Source of the DNA: Lineus longissimus
Lineage: Eukaryota; Nemertea; Pilidiophora; Heteronemertea; Lineidae
Assembly: GCF_910592395.1 (NCBI RefSeq)
Contig: NC_088322.1
Coordinates: 9,481,431 to 9,545,430 of the forward strand
Direction of reading: 5' to 3'
DNA: 64,000 nucleotides
Below, one piece after another: positions 36,601-46,883 of this stretch. The notes below the pieces were generated by a model. It did not search any database, was not told where the DNA came from, and saw nothing but the letters and a program-made list of their open reading frames with translations. Every line of letters starts with the position of its first letter. Within the stretch, counting starts at the first letter, position 1. The position numbers and the translations under genes are program-made.

Positions 36601-39600
36601 CTTGAAATGAGTCAATCTTCCATTTGTGGCACGAATTAGAGGAGCGATATAATGAAATCATGATAACTTCCTTTAAAATGTAAGCTTTACTGTAGTGTTC
36701 ACAAATAAGAGTTGGATAATTTAAAATGACAGTGTAGGCTTCAGTGTAGGTTTCTTAGTTATGGATCATTCCATGAAAAATTGATGAAGAATTAATTGTA
36801 GGGTTTCTAGAAATAAGAGTTTTTGATGAAATTTCAAATGTAGGCTGGAGGGTGTATAAGCTTCCTTCCCAGATTAGGCAAAAAGTAAATATATATTGCA
36901 GAACTGAACATTTACTTTATATGTAGATTATTTTGCTGTATAAAATATATGTAGATTATTTTGCTGTATAAAATCATGATTACTTCCTTCAAAATGTAGG
37001 CTTTAATGTAGTGTTCACAAATAATGGCTTAATATTTTAAAATGTCAGTGTAGGCTTCTTGGTTATTGGAATAAATGATGTAGTGTTAATTGTAGGGTTT
37101 CTAGAAATAAGACTTCTTCATCAAACTCAAAAGTAGGCTTTAGGGTGTAGGGAATAAGCAAAATGGGAATTTATATTTCAGAATGAAACGTTGAGTTTGA
37201 ATGTAGGTTATTTGGCTGTATGAAATCTTTTTTTACCATCAAAATGTAGGTCTAATGTTGTTTTCTCAACTAATAGTCTAACATTTGTTGATGCCAGTGT
37301 TGGTTTCTTCATCATCAATTTGTTGGTTTTGAAAAAATTACATCTAGTCATTCATAGGGTTTCTTAAAATGAGAGTTTGAATTATCAATTCATTTTGTAG
37401 GTTCTAAGAAAAAATATAATTTGAAAATTTAGAAATACTCCAGCATTAATTTAAAGTAAGTTTTTGACATCAATTCTAAAAAAAAGTTTAGTAGATGCAG
37501 GCTTTAGCGTAAGGATGATTTGTCAAAATGCTTTTTTTATTTTTGTTGTCTGCATTGCTTCCCCTAATTCGTGCCATACATCCAATCTCTCTGTGTACCT
37601 CCATCCTCTCGAAAAATAGCGAAGAAAAATATACCAGCGTCATTGGTCTTCCATTCCATCTCTCGAAAATGACTTGAAATAGGTCAATCTCTCTGTGTAC
37701 CTCCTTCCTCTCGAAAATTAGCGAAGAAAAATATAGCATTGGTGGCACGAATTAGGGGAGTGATATTATGAAATCATGACAACTTCCTTTAAAATGTAGA
37801 CTTAAATGTAGTGTTCACAAATAAGAGTTTGATAATTTAAAATGACAGTGTAGGTTTCTTAGTTATGGATCATTCCATGAAAAATTGATGAAGAATTAAT
37901 TGTAGGGTTTCTAGAAATAAGAGTTTTTGATGAAATTTCAAATGTAGGCTGGAGGGTGTATAGGCTTCCTTCCCAGATTAGGCAAACAGTAAATATATAT
38001 TGCAGAACTGAACGTTTACTTTATATGTAGATTATTTTGCTGTATAAAAGCATGATTACTTCCTTCAAAATGTAGGCTTTAATGTAGTGTTCACAAATAA
38101 TGGCTTAATATTTTAAAATGTCAGTGTAGGCTTCTTAGTTATTGGAATAAATGATGTAGTGTTAATTGTAGGGTTTCTAGAAATAAGACTTCTTCATCAA
38201 ACTCAAAAGTAGGCTTTAGGGTGTAGGGAATAAGCAAAATGGGAATTTATATTTCAGAATGAAACGTTGAGTTTGAATGTAGGTTATTTGGCTGTATGAA
38301 ATCATTTTTTACCATCAAAATGTAGGTCTAATGTTGTTTTCTCAACTAATAGTCTAACATTTGTTGATGCCAGTGTTGGTTTCTTCATCATCAATTTGTT
38401 GGTTTTGAAAAAATTACATCTAGTCATTCACAGGGTTTCTTAAAATGAGAGTTTGAATTATCAATTCATTTTGAAGGTTCTAAGAAAAAATATAATTTGA
38501 AAATTTAGAAATACTCCAGCATTAATTTAAAGTAAGTTTTTGACATCAATTCTGAAAAAAAGTTTAGTAGATGCAGGCTTTAGCGTAAGGATGATTTGTC
38601 AAAATGCTTTTTTTATTTTTGTTGTCTGCATTGCTTCCCCTAATTCGTGCCATACATCCAATCTCTCTGTGTACCTCCATCCTCTCGAAAAATAGCAAAG
38701 AAAAATATACCAGCGTCATTGGCCTTCCATTCCATCTCTCGAAAATGACTTGAAATAGGTCAATCTCTGTGTGTACCTCCTTCCTCTCGAAAATTAGCGA
38801 AGAAAAATATAGCATTGGTGGCACGAATTAGGGGAGTGATATTATGAAATCATGACAACTTCCTTTAAAATGTAGACTTAAATGTAGTGTTCACAAATAA
38901 GAGTTTGATAATTTAAAATGACAGTGTAGGTTTCTTAGTTATGGATCATTCCATGAAAAATTGATGTAGAATTAATTGTAGGGTTTCTAGAAATAAGAGT
39001 TCTTGATGAAATTTCAAATGTAGGCTTCCTGCAGATTATGCAAACAGTAAATGTATATTGCAGAACTGAACGTTTACTTTATATGTAGATTATTTTGCTG
39101 AATGAAATCATGATTACTTCCTTCAAAATGTAGGCTTTAATGTAGTGTTCACAGATAATGGCTTAATAATTTAAAATGTCAGTGTAGGCTTCTTGGTTAT
39201 TAGAATAAATGATGTAGTTTTAATTGTAGGGTTTCTAGAAATAAGACTTCTTGATCAAACTCATATGTAGGCTTTAGGGTGTAGGGAATAAGCAAAATGG
39301 GAATTTATATTTCAGAAGTAAACGTCGAGTTTGAATGTAGGTTATTTGGCTGTATGAAATCTTTTTTTTCCAGCAAAATGTAGGCTTTAATGTTGTTTTC
39401 TTAACTAATAGTCTAACATTTGTTGATGTCAGTGTTGGTTTCTTCATCATTAATTTTTTGGCTTTAAAAGAAATTACGTCTAGCCAATCATAGGGTTTCT
39501 TAAAATAAGAGTCTGAAATAACAATTCATTTCGTAGATTCTAAGAAAAAATATAATTTGAAAATTTAGAAATTCCCCAGCATTAATTTAAAGTATGTTTT

Positions 39601-39840
39601 TAACATCAATTCAGAAAAAAAGTTTAGTAGATGCAGGCTTTAGCGTATTATGATGATTTGTTTCATTTTTGTTGTCTGCATTGCTTCCCCTAATTCGTGC
39701 CATATATCCAATCTTTCCGTGTCCCTCCTTCCTCTCGAAAAACAGCGAAGAAAATATACCAGCGTCATTGGTCTTCTATTCCGTCTCTCGAAAATGACTT
39801 GAAATGAGTCAATCTCTCTGTGTACCTACCTCCTTCCTCT
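36601..39840. repeat. Tandem composite units of ~1.08 kb (TIR element plus satellite)
   Basis: The segment opening TGGCACGAATTAGGGGAGTG at 37742 and 38818, and closing CCCCTAATTCGTGCCA at 37575, 38651 and 39701, recurs with a 1076-bp period. Each unit is a ~0.9-kb body with inverted ends plus ~165 bp of satellite. The bodies share many TGTAGGCTT / TAGGGTTTCTAGAAATAAGA motifs. A more decayed fourth copy extends back to about 35330. Confidence 0.85.
37742..38654. mobile_element. Reference copy of the TGGCACGAATTAGGGG element
   Basis: The left end TGGCACGAATTAGGGGAGTG is the inverse of the right end GCTTCCCCTAATTCGTGCCA, giving about 18 paired bases. CAATCT-like sequence lies outside both ends in several copies. 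Length is about 0.91 kb, AT-rich, with no coding capacity. This is a MITE-like element locked into the satellite. Confidence 0.7.
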
Positions 39841-40150
39841 CGAAAAATAGCGAAAAAAATATAGCAGCGTCATCTCTCCTGCTTCGCGAAAATTGCCTCA
39901 GTGTCGCTTCCTTCCTTCATCGAAAACTGTCGACAAATTCTGAAAATTTAACTGTGCATACAAAAAAAAGACAAATAAGTGACACAATACCTGACGATGT
40001 CTTCATCCTGCGCTGGGTCTCAGTCTTCCCACCATTGATCATCCTTCTCGACTCTGTAATCAAAGTTGATGTCTAAAGTACAACTGTAAATATGATTTAG
40101 TGATACAAACCTCACAGTCTGTCCTTCTTCTTGAAAATTGCACCTCCTCG
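39841..40150. repeat. Satellite domain, right edge
   Basis: The last 102-bp-type units, including the TTCGCGAAAATT and CTTCATCGAAAACTGT segments seen at 26340 and 27300. It stops inside TCGCTTCC, where the 55-bp array begins. Confidence 0.8.
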
Positions 40151-40153
40151 TCG

Positions 40154-41098
40154 CTTCCGGTTAAAGTGCATATATCACTGGAAGCAAGATGGTTCCCTAA
40201 ATGTCATACTTCCGGTTAAAGTGCATATATCACTGGAAGCAAAGTGGTTCCCTAAATGTCATACTTCCGGTTAAAGTGCATATATCACTGGAAGCAAAGT
40301 GGTTCCCTTAATGTCATACTTCCGGTTAAAGTGCATATATCACTGGAAGCAAAGTGGTTCCCTGAATGTCATACTTCCGGTTAAAGTGCATATATCACTG
40401 GAAGCAAAGTGGTTCCCTAAATGTCATACTTCCGGTTAAAGTGCATATATCACTGGAAGCAAAGTGGTTCCCTAAATGTCATACTTCCGGTTAAAGTGCA
40501 TATATCACTGGAAGCATAGTGGTTCCCTAAATGTCATACTTCCGGTTAAAGTGCATATATCACTGGAAGCAAAGTGGTTCCCTGAATGTCATACTTCCGG
40601 TTAAAGTGCATATATCACTGGAAGCAAGGCGGTTCCCTAAATGTCATACTTCCGGTTAAAGTGCATATATCACTGGAAGCAAAGTGGTTCCCTAAATGTC
40701 ATACTTCCGGTTAAAGTGCATATATCACTGGAAGCATAGTGGTTCCCTAAATGTCATGCTTCCGGTTAAAGTGCATATATCACTGGAAGCAAGGCGGTTC
40801 CCTAAATGTCATACTTCCGGTTAAAGTGCATATATCACTGGAAGCATGGTGGTTCCCTAAATGTCATACATTCGGTTAAAGTGCATATACCACTGGAAGC
40901 AAGGTGGTTCCCTAAATGCCATACATTCGGTTAAAGTGCATATATCACTGGAAGCATGGTGGTTCCCTAAATGTCATACATTCGGTTTAAGTGCATATAT
41001 ATGACTGGGAGCATGGTGGTTCCCTAAATGTCATACTTCCGGTTAAAGTGCATATATCATTGGAAGCAAAGTGGTTCCCTAAATGTCATACTTCCGGT
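40154..41098. repeat. 55-bp minisatellite x ~17
   Basis: The unit CTTCCGGTTAAAGTGCATAT ATCACTGGAAGC...GGTTCCCTAAATGTCATA repeats with a 55-bp period from the satellite edge to 41098. The left and central units differ at one to three bases; the right ones are more divergent (ATTCGG for CTTCCGG), so turnover seems higher on the left. Confidence 0.96.
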
Positions 41099-41317
41099 GA
41101 TGCAATTCCCAACAACTTCACAAATTGTCATGATAGATTCCTTGACCCCTAGAACCAATAGCCTGACACCTAAATATTCATCCTATGTCAAATTTGAAAT
41201 TGAATATAGCCCAAAATATGTGGCCGCCATCTTGTTTTTGACGTCACATTTTGACACTTTCAAGGCCTACTTTCCTATACTTTTGATAAGTTGTCTGCAA
41301 GATGCACTCTTATGAGA

Positions 41318-41945
41318 AAAACAAATGAAAAGGCCAGGGGCCATTGTGCTCACTGGTATTTAGGTAACGACTTAATTGACAATGGACCTTGAAAAGTAGG
41401 TCGAATCAAAAACCTGTATGATATGTAATGTATCCTTGCTGGGAGTACCAACCATAACAACTTTTTCGAATATACGAATCACTAACGAGCGCGATATCAC
41501 ACTTTCAAGGTTTTTACTTTTTGCCCCCTGGTGTCAAAGTCGAGACCTAGGGGGTCTTGTGTACAAAGTTACAAGCCCATAGCCCTAGAAGTTATGAAAC
41601 ATATGAAAACACGTATGATATGTGATATATCCTTGCTAGGAGTACCTACAACACAAATTTTATAAAAAACAAATCACCAATAAGTGAGATATCACACTAT
41701 TTATGTTTTCAGTTTTGCCCCCTGGTGGCCAAGTCAAGAATCAGACTGGACCGAAATTCAGTGTCAAAGATCATCTGACCTAGTTGGGGGGGGGGGGGTC
41801 ATGCATACAAAGTTTTGAGTCCATAGCCTTATCGGTTAAGAAATGTGCCACTGTTTTTGAAATAGGATATGACGGACGACGACGACGACGGACAACAGAC
41901 ACTGCGGTGTTGTATAGACTCACCGTACCAGTGAGCCAAAAAGAG
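41318..41945. mobile_element. 0.63-kb element with complementary termini GCTCACTGG / CCAGTGAGC
   Basis: It begins AAAGGCCAGGGGCCATTGTG CTCACTGG and ends with a GAC-rich tract, then GTACCAGTGAGCCAAAAAG. The termini pair, as in the 3.4-kb element at 29231-32623. Internally a ~160-bp segment (ATGATATGTRATRTATCCTT GCTRGGAGTACC) is duplicated near 41425 and 41615. A poly-G run lies at about 41785. No coding sequence was seen. Confidence 0.7.
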
Positions 41946-42997
41946 AAGACAAGACCTAAACCTATCACAAGTAGACAAATGCATTCACAGTTTGATAACA
42001 AATTAATTTGATGGGGAATTTATTTTAACAGTGTTGTATCATCCCATCTATTGATGCTGGCATATTATGTTCGACTTTTATGATACGCAATGATTACCTT
42101 TAAAGGTGACCTGAAACGCTTTTATCAAAATTTAAACTTGGGGTAAAAATTATAGGGCATAAAAGAAACACAAGTGTGAAAACCGCAAGCTACTCATCTT
42201 TAAGTTAATTGCAGTATATAATTCAAACATTCCAGGTGGTGCAGGTAGAACAATTGTAATGTACATTGTGATGTACTGAAATAAAATTTCATTCTTTATA
42301 AAAAAAATCACTATTAGGAAAATCATGTCTCAGTGAAACATAAAAGACCACAGGGTGTACCTAGCAAAAACTACAATTCTGATGAGTTTTAATGAGTTTG
42401 AGGGTGGTGCTGCCAGCGTAGGCCCTATTGATATTGAGAACACGTTCCGACGACCGCAGAAGAAATTAAATAGGCCTAAAAGTACTTTTCTACTTTCCCC
42501 GGGTCACTTAGAAGTAAATAAACAGGCATCTATCAAGATTAACAATCAATGATGCATATTCAGTCGATTTTATCAACTGATGGCGTGATATGGTGTCGAT
42601 AGCGATGGATTTGTAATCATGCACGCATGGCAGGCCGGGATGACGATGAGCAGACCGCATGGATTTGCGGAATCCGCAGCGCCGTCTATGAAATCCCGGT
42701 GGCGTTTTTAAAAACTAAAAATCGAGATCTAGGCGGGGAAGCCAGCGAGCGAGAGTGCGTGGGCTCGAGGGCTTGCGGGGAACGAGGGCAAAGCAGGCTG
42801 GGGAGGGGGAATACTAAAATAAGCCTCACCATCTTTTTAAATCTCTCAGACGGTAAACCGGATTATTCATACTCATGGCCTTATCCTAAAAATAGGCCTA
42901 CTAATATTAGGGCGTCTTTGGATATGGTCGAATTTAACCTTTTTTAGCAGAGTCTTGACCTACCTGTGCGACTGGGGGAGAAGGTTAATTACCTTAC
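41946..42997. other. Intergenic, no gene recognised
   Basis: Open frames here are short and unsupported. TTTAAAGGTGACCTGAAACGC near 42098 looks like one end of a MITE, but no partner end was found. GC content rises between 42620 and 42810. Confidence 0.4.
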
Positions 42998-43186
42998 CTG
43001 ATTTTGGCTGATAATGAGGTGTGGTAGCCCATATCCTATTCCTACTGTGTTTGTCCATCCTCCTCTGGTGACATCCTCAATCAATGCGGCCCGAGGTCGT
43101 GGCTCCATCTTTAATCCTCTGCCGATAGTCGAAGCTGCTGGCGATCCGCACAAAGAATTTTCTCCCTGAAGAATCTTATCGGACAA
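42998..43186 (-). CDS. Possible first coding exon of an unrecognised gene
   Basis: ATG at 43186 opens 63 codons ending exactly at CAG|GTAAGG (43000-42992). The encoded text (MSDKILQGEN... GLPHLIISQNQ) matches no family I know. CCAAT boxes in a short duplicate lie ~280-360 bp upstream on the same strand orientation. No matching downstream exon was found in the repeats to the left, so it may be spurious. Confidence 0.25.
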
Positions 43187-43454
43187 ACAAATATGACTTC
43201 TAATCCTTCTAAATTATGAACACAGTATCTCCTAACAGAACAGATCATCATGATATCTCGTCAAACAGTGACAAATTGACAAATCGTTCATACACCACTC
43301 ACTTCCGCCCAACTATCCAGCACGTGCGAATTTGTCAAGGCTCGTAACGAAACAGGATAACAACCTGTTGAAATCCATTTCTGCAATGCGTTGGTGAACG
43401 CCCGGCACGCCCTTATATCGGATACTCGGCATGCCAATCAAGTCATAAACTGTA

Positions 43455-43546
43455 GATCAACGAGCCAATGAAAATGAAGCAACGTAAAAAAGGACGCTGG
43501 CCACCGTGCAGAAATTAGCCAATGAAAATGAAGCCACGTGAAAAAA
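43455..43546. repeat. Two-copy direct repeat with AGCCAATGAAAATGAAGC
   Basis: GAGCCAATGAAAATGAAGCA and TAGCCAATGAAAATGAAGCC lie 50-55 bp apart, each followed by ACGTRAAAAAAG. Each holds a CCAAT box, which could serve a promoter (inference). Confidence 0.7.
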
Positions 43547-44403
43547 GCATGCAGCGCTCACCTCTGCACTGGCTGGCCCGTCCAATTTTGACATCACTTT
43601 GAAGTTAGAGCTGCAGACGGAGCCTATTTCAAATTTCTCGACGCCAGACTGTCGGGATTGAGATTTTGGACAACCTCGTAATTCTGACGTGTTTCTCTTG
43701 CTGATTTGTCCCCGTGCACAAAATGCGAGAGTTTGGTCAGTGGGGCGAGGATGTTGATGCAAGTTACACAGCTGACACTTGAAAGACATGCCAAGGTTTC
43801 CGGCGGGAAACGGTAATAGGCAGGTTTTGCAAGCATTACGAAGACGACTGAGTATAGGCTACGTAAATGTATTCAAATAAATGTATTTTACGTACTTGGT
43901 ACATAGAGGTTTTTTTTAAAATTGCCGGAGTCCTCCCAAACTTAGAATATATAAACGATAATTCACGAGCAATTGATGACACCACATACATTCGTACTTC
44001 GTTCCGTTCGGGCTTACTGGACTTTGCGCAATATTTCGCCAAAAAAGTATTCTACGCAACGGTCCCTAGGTGACTTTTCCTATTCATAATACACAGCCTG
44101 TCCATCCTAGATCGTGGTTACATGGGGAGTAATCGTTGTAAAATTAGGCCAAACGCAAAGACAGTTAACCGGGTACCACTATGTTTACGATGCGAACAAG
44201 CCGTGTAAGTCATTATCAGCATTTTTTTTCATTGAACATTTGCGGGTACAGCGTCACAGGGAGCAGCATTGAACGGTAAACAGGTTCACATCATATTCAG
44301 ACAACGGCTTGTAATGGCCATACAGGAAACGATTCGTATCAAAAACCGACGATCACAACTATTCGCTTGCTGAGAGTATACATTACGCGCATACATTACA
44401 TCC
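43547..44403. other. Intergenic, nothing firm
   Basis: A 36-bp near-palindrome TACGTAAATG...TTTTACGTA occurs near 43860. GGCTTACTGGACTTTGCGCA at 44011 is the left partner of an inverted pair (see findings). Confidence 0.4.
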
Positions 44404-44412
44404 AGACATTTG

Positions 44413-45136
44413 CGGCTGTTATAAAACGCGGATTCCGCGGAAATCCTCGGAAAAATCACAAAGCCACCAGTAAATACGCGCATGATATTTAATGATAATT
44501 ATATTATATACAAATAACAACATAAATCATAAATCGGAGGCAAGAACTACCAGTTATCTGCACATTTCATCGGTCAGATTTTAATCCTCTGGAGCGCCAT
44601 TCATGCCATTCCGATCGACTCTTCCCTCTTTTTTTCTTGGTGTTGATAAACTTTGCATGTTTTCTTCGACACCACCGTGGTTCCTTCCCTAACGGAACAC
44701 ATTACGAGGCTGCTTTCAAGTGTGATTGATGCCCGGATTGATGTACGTTACGGTATATGCCTCCTTCAAATATAAGTCGATGACGAACTGAATTCTGGTC
44801 TACGAAAATGTTTTAGGACAATCTCCTTGCAGCTCGAACCTAACCAACCATATGCGACTGCACATCGGAGTCTATTTTAAGCAATCCCAAAAACTTACTT
44901 CGCGGCCCGTCTGGAGTATAAGTTTATTTCAAACTACAAGGTGCTTGTGATTTACGGCGCATACAGCGCACCATATAACGGGGATTCCCAACGACCTTGT
45001 CACCAGGAGTACTTCATGCCCACAACAATGCACACTACTAATATGAAAAACTCTCACCTGCGGTTCAGGTAGCCACCCTGTAGCCAAGTTAGATTTTTCC
45101 GCGGATTTCCGCGGAATCCGCGTTTTATAACAGCCG
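44413..45136. mobile_element. 724-bp TIR element with 9-bp target duplication (Mutator-like)
   Basis: Inverted termini CGGCTGTTATAAAACGCGGA TTCCGCGGAAATCC..CGGAAAAATC match over about 45 bp. AGACATTTG occurs exactly at 44404-44412 and 45137-45145. A 9-bp duplication with long termini is typical of Mutator-like elements. The interior has no transposase. Confidence 0.85.
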
Positions 45137-45900
45137 AGACATTTGAGCTTCCAAGCTTTGAGAAATAACAGGTCATGTGCGAATTTGGCATGTAATTTTG
45201 GTAATTTACGTGCATTTTCAACCCCGAAAAGTGTGAAGTGAAGTTATGCTTTTATTTAGTAGAAATCGGTAGGCATGTCCAACAAGACGTGTCTCAGCTG
45301 CCTGGGTGGGTGTGGGTCATCACGTACCGGGGTAAAACATAATGGTCGCTCCCCCATTTCGCTCGTTTCGTTTCGTTGCGCAAAGTCCAGTAAGCCTTCC
45401 GTTCGGACCAATTCCAAGACCTGCTTACAGCCAGCTGGGAGAGATTCACATTCGCAGAGACTCCGGTTACGTACACATATATTTTTTACAATCAAAAATG
45501 CCCTCAAAAAACGACATGGAATGATTATTTTATTGATATTTCCTACTATATACCTTCCAATTATCACTTAATACAAATAGATCGGCGTTAGGTCTTTCCT
45601 GGTGACACTATAAAGCAAAATAGTTGCAACCCCGTAAATGCCCCATAAGTCCAATAATAAGTGACGGTGACCCGTTATAAATGTTTCGCCAGGTTCGCTT
45701 TTTTGCCGCTACGCAACGCGTTGGGCCCTTACGTCGAGAAAGTAGGCACAGCACCTGGCCGATTTGTACAACTGCTGTCCTCACCAAAATGAATACGAGT
45801 AGGCCTACATGTGATAGCAATGTCTTGTCGGGAATGACAGGCACATCCAGTTGCGGGCTGTCGTCCATTTCGCAGCCTGTCAAGCCTCTTGTTCTATGAC

Positions 45901-46029
45901 CTCAAGAAGGATTCGCAACCTACCCCACAGGTATACTTGCCAAGTACACCTGGGGTAGAAGGATTCGCAACCTACCCCACAGGTATACTTGCCAAGTACA
46001 CCTGGGGTAGGTTGCGAATCCTTCTTGAG
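45901..46029. repeat. 129-bp palindrome with an internal 54-bp duplication
   Basis: CTCAAGAAGGATTCGCAACC at the left is exactly inverted as GGTTGCGAATCCTTCTTGAG at the right. Between them, AGGTATACTTGCCAAGTACACCT recurs twice in direct orientation and is itself nearly palindromic. The whole can fold as a long hairpin or cruciform. Confidence 0.88.
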
Positions 46030-46179
46030 ACCACCTTGAGGTGACCATACCTGTCAGAACAGAAAGGCCCCTACCCAACTGTACAGTATCAATCAATCGG
46101 TTCTTTCTCGTCTGTCCCGTGCTAGCTAACTATCGGATTTATTCCATCTATTTCGGTTAAACCCTAACACTGTTTTGAA

Positions 46180-46395
46180 CAACCCAGCAGTTCGAGTACT
46201 CCGGGTGCAGTGGATCGGCATCGCCCCACCCAAAAGGAAACTATGTTCTGTATCACGAATAAACAGCCTCGGGAGTTTACAGTTTGAGTCTATGCCTTCC
46301 GTGGATACACTGCGGATGCAGTGGACCGGCCTCGTCCCTCACTCTATGAGGGATAGTATGAATAGGATGACGAAATGGACTGCTCGGTGAGCCTA
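46180..46395. repeat. Dispersed repeat GATGCAGTGGACCGGCCTCG, copies 1 and 2
   Basis: Two tandem, diverged copies (46180-46230 and 46297-46390) of a ~90-bp sequence that ends GGATGACGAAATGGACTG. Further copies lie at 47603-47690 and 61796-61930. It may be a SINE-like unit; no tRNA-type boxes were identified. Confidence 0.7.
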
Positions 46396-46883
46396 CCAGT
46401 GGATAGTTATTGTCAATGAGTACATGTACATGTAGTTACCAATATGAAAGAAATCGAATTGATCATCTTGGCCAATATCATCAGACGAAAAAGTTAACTC
46501 AATTTGAGGACCGGTGTGCGTTAGAATTAAATTATTTTGAATCGATTGACAAAACAAAAGACCAAGTGTTGATCGGTTTGACCATATCGATTTATTATTA
46601 CAAAAGTGATATCATGTTTATGGCTTTTATCGACAAGTAAATCGAAAAACAGATTATAATATGTTATGCAAGTTCCAAGAACGATAAAATATCTTCTATT
46701 TAGGTCTCCCGGACCTGATAAGACAATCTTATAAAGTGGTCAACTAGCCATTCAGACCAACAAACAAGTGATCACAATCAGAAGACAGAGGACATAAATC
46801 CAAAGCGTTCATTTTTGAGGGCGGTGTACCTCAATTTCTATTTCCGATTCTTTTGAGGAAGGAAAATTAGCCGCATTTTTACG

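Noticed and set aside
37488-38824. Two near-identical 86-residue minus-strand frames
   Set aside because: They span the inverted end of the TIR element and the satellite, are copies made by the 1076-bp tandem unit, and show no domain.
40154-41098. CRISPR-like array
   Set aside because: The 55-bp units are contiguous without unique spacers, in an animal genome. It is a minisatellite.
42098-42120. Possible MITE end TTTAAAGGTGACCTGAAACGC
   Set aside because: No inverted partner was found within several kilobases.
43836-44073. Overlapping frames on both strands with CAKSSKP / SGLLDFAQ
   Set aside because: They reflect the inverted 21-bp pair (44011 and 45376) and not a coding gene. No domain was recognised.
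45256-45899. Several overlapping frames of 60-103 residues on both strands
   Set aside because: There is no splice signal, domain or codon pattern that favours one, and all are short.
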